In this document: piece by piece, positions 60,644-64,000 of the stretch
How positions within the stretch are numbered: position 1 is the first letter of the stretch
How the letters are laid out: each line of letters begins with the position of its first letter
Assembly: GCA_000701625.1 (NCBI GenBank)
Contig: JNJK01000006.1
Span: forward strand, 1 to 64,000
Direction: 5' to 3'
DNA from: Lachnospiraceae bacterium MC2017
GTDB taxonomy: Bacteria; Bacillota; Clostridia; Lachnospirales; Lachnospiraceae
Length of the DNA stretch: 64,000 bases
The notes under the pieces: generated by a model
The model's database searches: none
Told to the model about the DNA's origin: nothing
The model's input: the letters and a program-made list of their open reading frames with translations, nothing else
Program-made: the position numbers and the translations under genes

Positions 60644-62428
60644 GTGAAAGAAAAAAAGCAAAGTGACATATCAATTCTTTTAGGATATGCCGGAAAGTAC
60701 AAAATATTGACATTTATTGGCTTAGGACTATCTGCGATAGCGATGCTTCTTGGAATGGTACCGTATATATGTGTATGGCTTGTGGCACGGGATCTTATAA
60801 AGGTTGCTCCGGACTGGACTGTAGCGGGTGAGGTAAGCCGGTATGGATGGATGGCATTCATCTTTTCTGTTGCAGGTATCCTTGTTTATTTTGCTGCACT
60901 GATGTGCACGCATTTGGCAGCATTCAGGACAGCGTCGAATATCAGGAAGCAGGGAATGGCGCATCTCATGAAGGCACCGCTTGGTTTCTTTGATTCAAAT
61001 GCATCGGGATTATTAAGAAACCGTCTTGACGGTGCTGCATCTGAGACAGAGACGCTTTTGGCGCACAATCTTGCGGATATTGTGGGAAGTATCGTTATGT
61101 TCCTTGGGATGATAATTCTCATGTTTGTATTTGATTGGAGAATGGGCTCGGCGTGTCTGATGTCTGCTGTTATTTCGATATTTGCCATGTTCACAATGAT
61201 GGGAGGAAAAAATGCTGAACTTATGAAAGAGTATCAGGCAGCTCAGGATACGATGAGTAAAGCAGGAACAGAATATGTCAGAGGAATACCTGTAGTGAAG
61301 GTATTTCAGCAGACAGTATATTCCTTTAGGGCATTTAAGCAGGCTATCGAAGAATACAGCAGTAAGGCGGAGCAGTATGCGGTAGATACATGCAGCATAC
61401 CTCAGTCAGTGAATCTAACATTTACAGAAGGCGCATTTATTTTCCTGGTTCCTGTTGCTTTGATACTTGCCCCTGCAGCTTTAAGGAACGGAACATTTGC
61501 AGTATTTGTAACAAACTTCGCATTTTACGCAGTGTTTTCTGCTATCATATCGACTGCATTGGCGCGAGTCATGTTTGCTACAAATGGATTTATGCTGGCA
61601 AGTAATGCGGTCTCGAGATTTTCACAAGTAATGGATGCACCTGTACTGGAAGTAGTTGATGATCCTAAAAAACCGGCAGATAACAGTGTTGAATTCCAAA
61701 ATGTAAGTTTCACATATGATGGAGCAGACATTCCTGCCCTAAATGGTGTTTCGTTTAGGATCGAACCCGGAGAAACGATCGCGCTGGTTGGACCGTCGGG
61801 AGGAGGAAAAACTACGGCTGCAAGTTTGATACCGAGATTTTGGGATGCTACATCGGGAGTTGTAAAAGTAGGTGGTGTGGATGTCAGGGAAACTGATCCG
61901 CATGAACTTATGGATCAGATTTCATTTGTTTTTCAGGATAATCATTTATTTAAGGCAAGTATTTTGGAAAATGTACGTGCAGCAAAGCCCATGGCATCAA
62001 GGGAAGAGGTGATGAGGGCACTTTCTGCAGCACAGTGTGATGACATTATTGAGAAACTTCCAGAGGGCGTCGATACAGTGATCGGCACAAAGGGGACATA
62101 TCTTTCAGGTGGAGAACAGCAGAGAGTCGCACTTGCCAGGGCAATACTTAAAAATGCACCAATTGTCGTGCTTGATGAAGCAACGGCATTTGCTGATCCA
62201 GAGAATGAAACTCTGATACAGAAGGCGTTTGCAGCTCTCACAAAGGGGCATACGGTCATTATGATCGCTCATAGATTGTCCACGGTTGTAAATTCTGATA
62301 AGATCATTGTTCTTGACGAAGGCAGGATCGTAGAGGAAGGAAATCATGCGGAACTTCTGAAAAATAACGGAATGTATGCCCATATGTGGGGTGAATATAA
62401 TAAAGCTGCTGAATGGCGTATTGCATAA
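60644..62428 (+). CDS. ABC exporter half-transporter 1
   Basis: The 594-residue protein has an N-terminal six-helix membrane domain (about residues 15-310). The nucleotide-binding domain has Walker A GPSGGGKTT, signature YLSGGEQQR and Walker B with catalytic Glu (IVVLDEATAFAD). It is like the IrtA/IrtB or lipid/siderophore-type exporters that occur as adjacent pairs. Both ATP-site halves are canonical, unlike the asymmetric pair at 27301-31004. GTG 60644 follows AGGAGG by 7 nt. The second half begins 14 nt after the stop. The substrate is unknown. Confidence 0.88.
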   Translation: MKEKKQSDISILLGYAGKYKILTFIGLGLSAIAMLLGMVPYICVWLVARDLIKVAPDWTVAGEVSRYGWMAFIFSVAGILVYFAALMCTHLAAFRTASNIRKQGMAHLMKAPLGFFDSNASGLLRNRLDGAASETETLLAHNLADIVGSIVMFLGMIILMFVFDWRMGSACLMSAVISIFAMFTMMGGKNAELMKEYQAAQDTMSKAGTEYVRGIPVVKVFQQTVYSFRAFKQAIEEYSSKAEQYAVDTCSIPQSVNLTFTEGAFIFLVPVALILAPAALRNGTFAVFVTNFAFYAVFSAIISTALARVMFATNGFMLASNAVSRFSQVMDAPVLEVVDDPKKPADNSVEFQNVSFTYDGADIPALNGVSFRIEPGETIALVGPSGGGKTTAASLIPRFWDATSGVVKVGGVDVRETDPHELMDQISFVFQDNHLFKASILENVRAAKPMASREEVMRALSAAQCDDIIEKLPEGVDTVIGTKGTYLSGGEQQRVALARAILKNAPIVVLDEATAFADPENETLIQKAFAALTKGHTVIMIAHRLSTVVNSDKIIVLDEGRIVEEGNHAELLKNNGMYAHMWGEYNKAAEWRIA

Positions 62429-62442
62429 GGGGGTGAGGATAA

Positions 62443-64000
62443 ATGTTTGGAAAAGAGTTTAGAAGAAAATATGCTGTTACGGATCAGGGCGTTAAAAATC
62501 TTGTACAGGGAACTATCTGGACAGTCATAGTTAATCTTATTGCAATGGCTTCGATCGGAATATTATACGGAATGATGACTGATTATGTAGGTATATTATC
62601 AGGTGGTACGGCTCTTCCGTCTGCGATGCTTTTTGGAGCATGTGTAGTAGTGTTTGTGTTGCTTTCATTTTTGACACATTTCAAACAGTACAAGGCAACC
62701 TACGGTCTTGTATATGGAGAAGTAAGGGATACACGTATAAGTCTTGCAGAGAGAATTCGAAAACTTCCACTGGGTTACTTTGGGAAGCGTGATCTGGCAG
62801 ATCTTACTGAAACTATTATGGGTGATGTGAACAGACTGGAGCATGTATGGTCACATTGCATCAGTTACCTCTATGGTTCATATATTTCCACAGTAATAGT
62901 TGCTATCGCTGTATTTATCATGGACTGGCGACTTGCGATCGCGAGTCTCTGGGGAGTTCCGGTGGCCTTTCTCCTTCTTTTCGGAAGTCGTGAATTTTCT
63001 AAGAGAAAATCTGAAAAGACAAAGGAAGCCGCTATAAGCGTGTCAGATGGAATACAGGAAACTATTGATAACATGAGGGAAATCCGCGCTATCAATCAGG
63101 AGGAAAAATTTCTTGATGATTTAAATATGAAAATTGATCGTCATGAAAAGATAACTGTTTCAGGTGAATTTTCAACAGGTATATTTGTAAATGCCGCAAG
63201 CGTGATAATGAGGCTTGGCGTAGCAACGACGATTCTTGTAGGTACGAAACTGATCACTTCCGGACAGATTGATTTCATGAGACTGTTTGTTTTTTTACTC
63301 GCTATTACAAGGATCTATTCGCCGTTCGATCAGGCTCTGGCGCTTATAGCAGAAATGTTTATGTCTCAGATTTCTGCGAGCCGTCTTATGGAGATATATG
63401 AAGCAAAGACAGCAGAAGGCTCTGAGAATGTAGCTATGAATGGCCATGATATAGAATTTGAAAATGTGGGCTTTGCATATGATGGAGATGAGGTGCTGCG
63501 TGGGGTTAATTTTACTGCGAAAGAAGGTGAGGTAACAGCTCTTGTAGGACCGTCCGGATCGGGGAAGAGTACCTGCTCAAGACTTGCGGCAAGATTGTGG
63601 GATGTATCTGAGGGTTCGATAAAGGTTGGTGGAGTTGATATTAATACAGTAGATCCGGAAGTACTTTTAAGCGATTATTCCATGGTGTTTCAAAATGTAG
63701 TGCTTTTTGATGATACTGTGATGGAAAATATCAGACTAGGCAGACGTGACGCAACGGATGAAGAAGTAATGGCAGCAGCGAGGGCAGCAAATTGTGATGA
63801 ATTTGTCCGGAAACTTCAGAATGGTTACGATACGGAGATAGGTGAAAATGGTGCAAAACTATCGGGAGGAGAACGCCAACGTATTTCTATCGCACGTGCG
63901 CTTTTGAAAAATGCTCCAATAGTACTTTTAGATGAGGCAACGGCATCGCTTGATGTAGAAAATGAAACAAAGGTACAGGGTGCCTTATCAAAGCTTTTAG
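62443..64000 (+). CDS. ABC exporter half-transporter 2 (runs off the window)
   Basis: ATG 62443 follows AAGGGGGTGAGG. The frame stays open for 519 codons to the edge and has no stop, so the gene is partial only because of the window. It starts MFGKEFRRKYAVTD, has six membrane helices, Walker A GPSGSGKST, signature LSGGERQR and Walker B IVLLDEATAS. It pairs with the preceding gene as a heterodimeric exporter. Perhaps 60-80 residues, after the D-loop and containing the H-loop, lie beyond 64000. Confidence 0.87.
   Translation, partial: MFGKEFRRKYAVTDQGVKNLVQGTIWTVIVNLIAMASIGILYGMMTDYVGILSGGTALPSAMLFGACVVVFVLLSFLTHFKQYKATYGLVYGEVRDTRISLAERIRKLPLGYFGKRDLADLTETIMGDVNRLEHVWSHCISYLYGSYISTVIVAIAVFIMDWRLAIASLWGVPVAFLLLFGSREFSKRKSEKTKEAAISVSDGIQETIDNMREIRAINQEEKFLDDLNMKIDRHEKITVSGEFSTGIFVNAASVIMRLGVATTILVGTKLITSGQIDFMRLFVFLLAITRIYSPFDQALALIAEMFMSQISASRLMEIYEAKTAEGSENVAMNGHDIEFENVGFAYDGDEVLRGVNFTAKEGEVTALVGPSGSGKSTCSRLAARLWDVSEGSIKVGGVDINTVDPEVLLSDYSMVFQNVVLFDDTVMENIRLGRRDATDEEVMAAARAANCDEFVRKLQNGYDTEIGENGAKLSGGERQRISIARALLKNAPIVLLDEATASLDVENETKVQGALSKLL

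Overview
The window looks like chromosomal DNA of a low-to-moderate GC Firmicute of the family Lachnospiraceae, most likely a motile rumen or gut relative of Butyrivibrio. This is inferred from gene content (CarD, DUF6033, DUF5716/DUF5717 and DUF3048 proteins), from Bacillus-type promoters, terminators and Shine-Dalgarno sites, and from a sigma-D-type flagellar promoter. No rRNA, tRNA or CRISPR array was seen.

Region by region. 0-4 kb: accessory genes, namely an AAA-ATPase/PD-(D/E)XK protein and an AAA ATPase overlapping a decayed TOPRIM-nuclease gene. 4.2-9.1 kb: an AT-rich phosphonate cluster (aminotransferase, cytidylyltransferase, phosphonopyruvate decarboxylase) with a pentose-phosphate epimerase-like gene and a zinc polyol dehydrogenase. 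It can be read as making CMP-aminoethylphosphonate and a polyol phosphate for a surface polymer, but PEP mutase is not in the window. 9.2-10 kb: a DUF6033 gene behind a sigma-D-like promoter. 10.2-19.2 kb: a complete Wadjet defence operon (jetD-jetA-jetB-jetC), with a HipA-like kinase gene as its first cistron, overlapping jetD by 14 nt. 19.2-33.3 kb: mostly housekeeping genes (SDR, rubredoxin, TIM-barrel protein, CarD, rRNA methyltransferase, beta-CASP RNase, DHFR, mannose-6-P isomerase, heterodimeric ABC exporter) plus a sigma factor fused to an Ala-rich membrane and extracellular extension. 33.3-41.7 kb: a CobD/HisC-like aminotransferase and a four-gene operon of unknown function (DUF5717, DUF5716 with an actin/Hsp70-like fold, a TPR-like protein, a two-TM coiled-coil protein). 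41.9-46.2 kb: purF-purB-purA. 46.3-49.4 kb: a diguanylate cyclase and a DUF3048 lipoprotein. 49.7-56.4 kb: a rhamnose/AI-2-type sugar ABC system with an FGGY kinase. 56.5-60.3 kb: a second accessory island with a 10-bp-period TCTAAC repeat array, an AAA/winged-helix protein, a type I restriction-modification scar, and an HTH-HipA-like toxin-antitoxin-type pair with two operators in its promoter. 60.6 kb to the end: another ABC exporter pair, the second gene cut by the window edge.

The most unusual items are the HipA-like kinase joined to Wadjet, together with its antitoxin-linked paralogue 48 kb away; a MITE-like family with 12-bp terminal inverted repeats and 8-bp target duplications (three complete copies of very different length and one partial); the TCTAAC array; the hsdM'-'hsdR deletion scar; and the incomplete phosphonate pathway. 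All assignments come from reading motifs and gene context; no database search was run.
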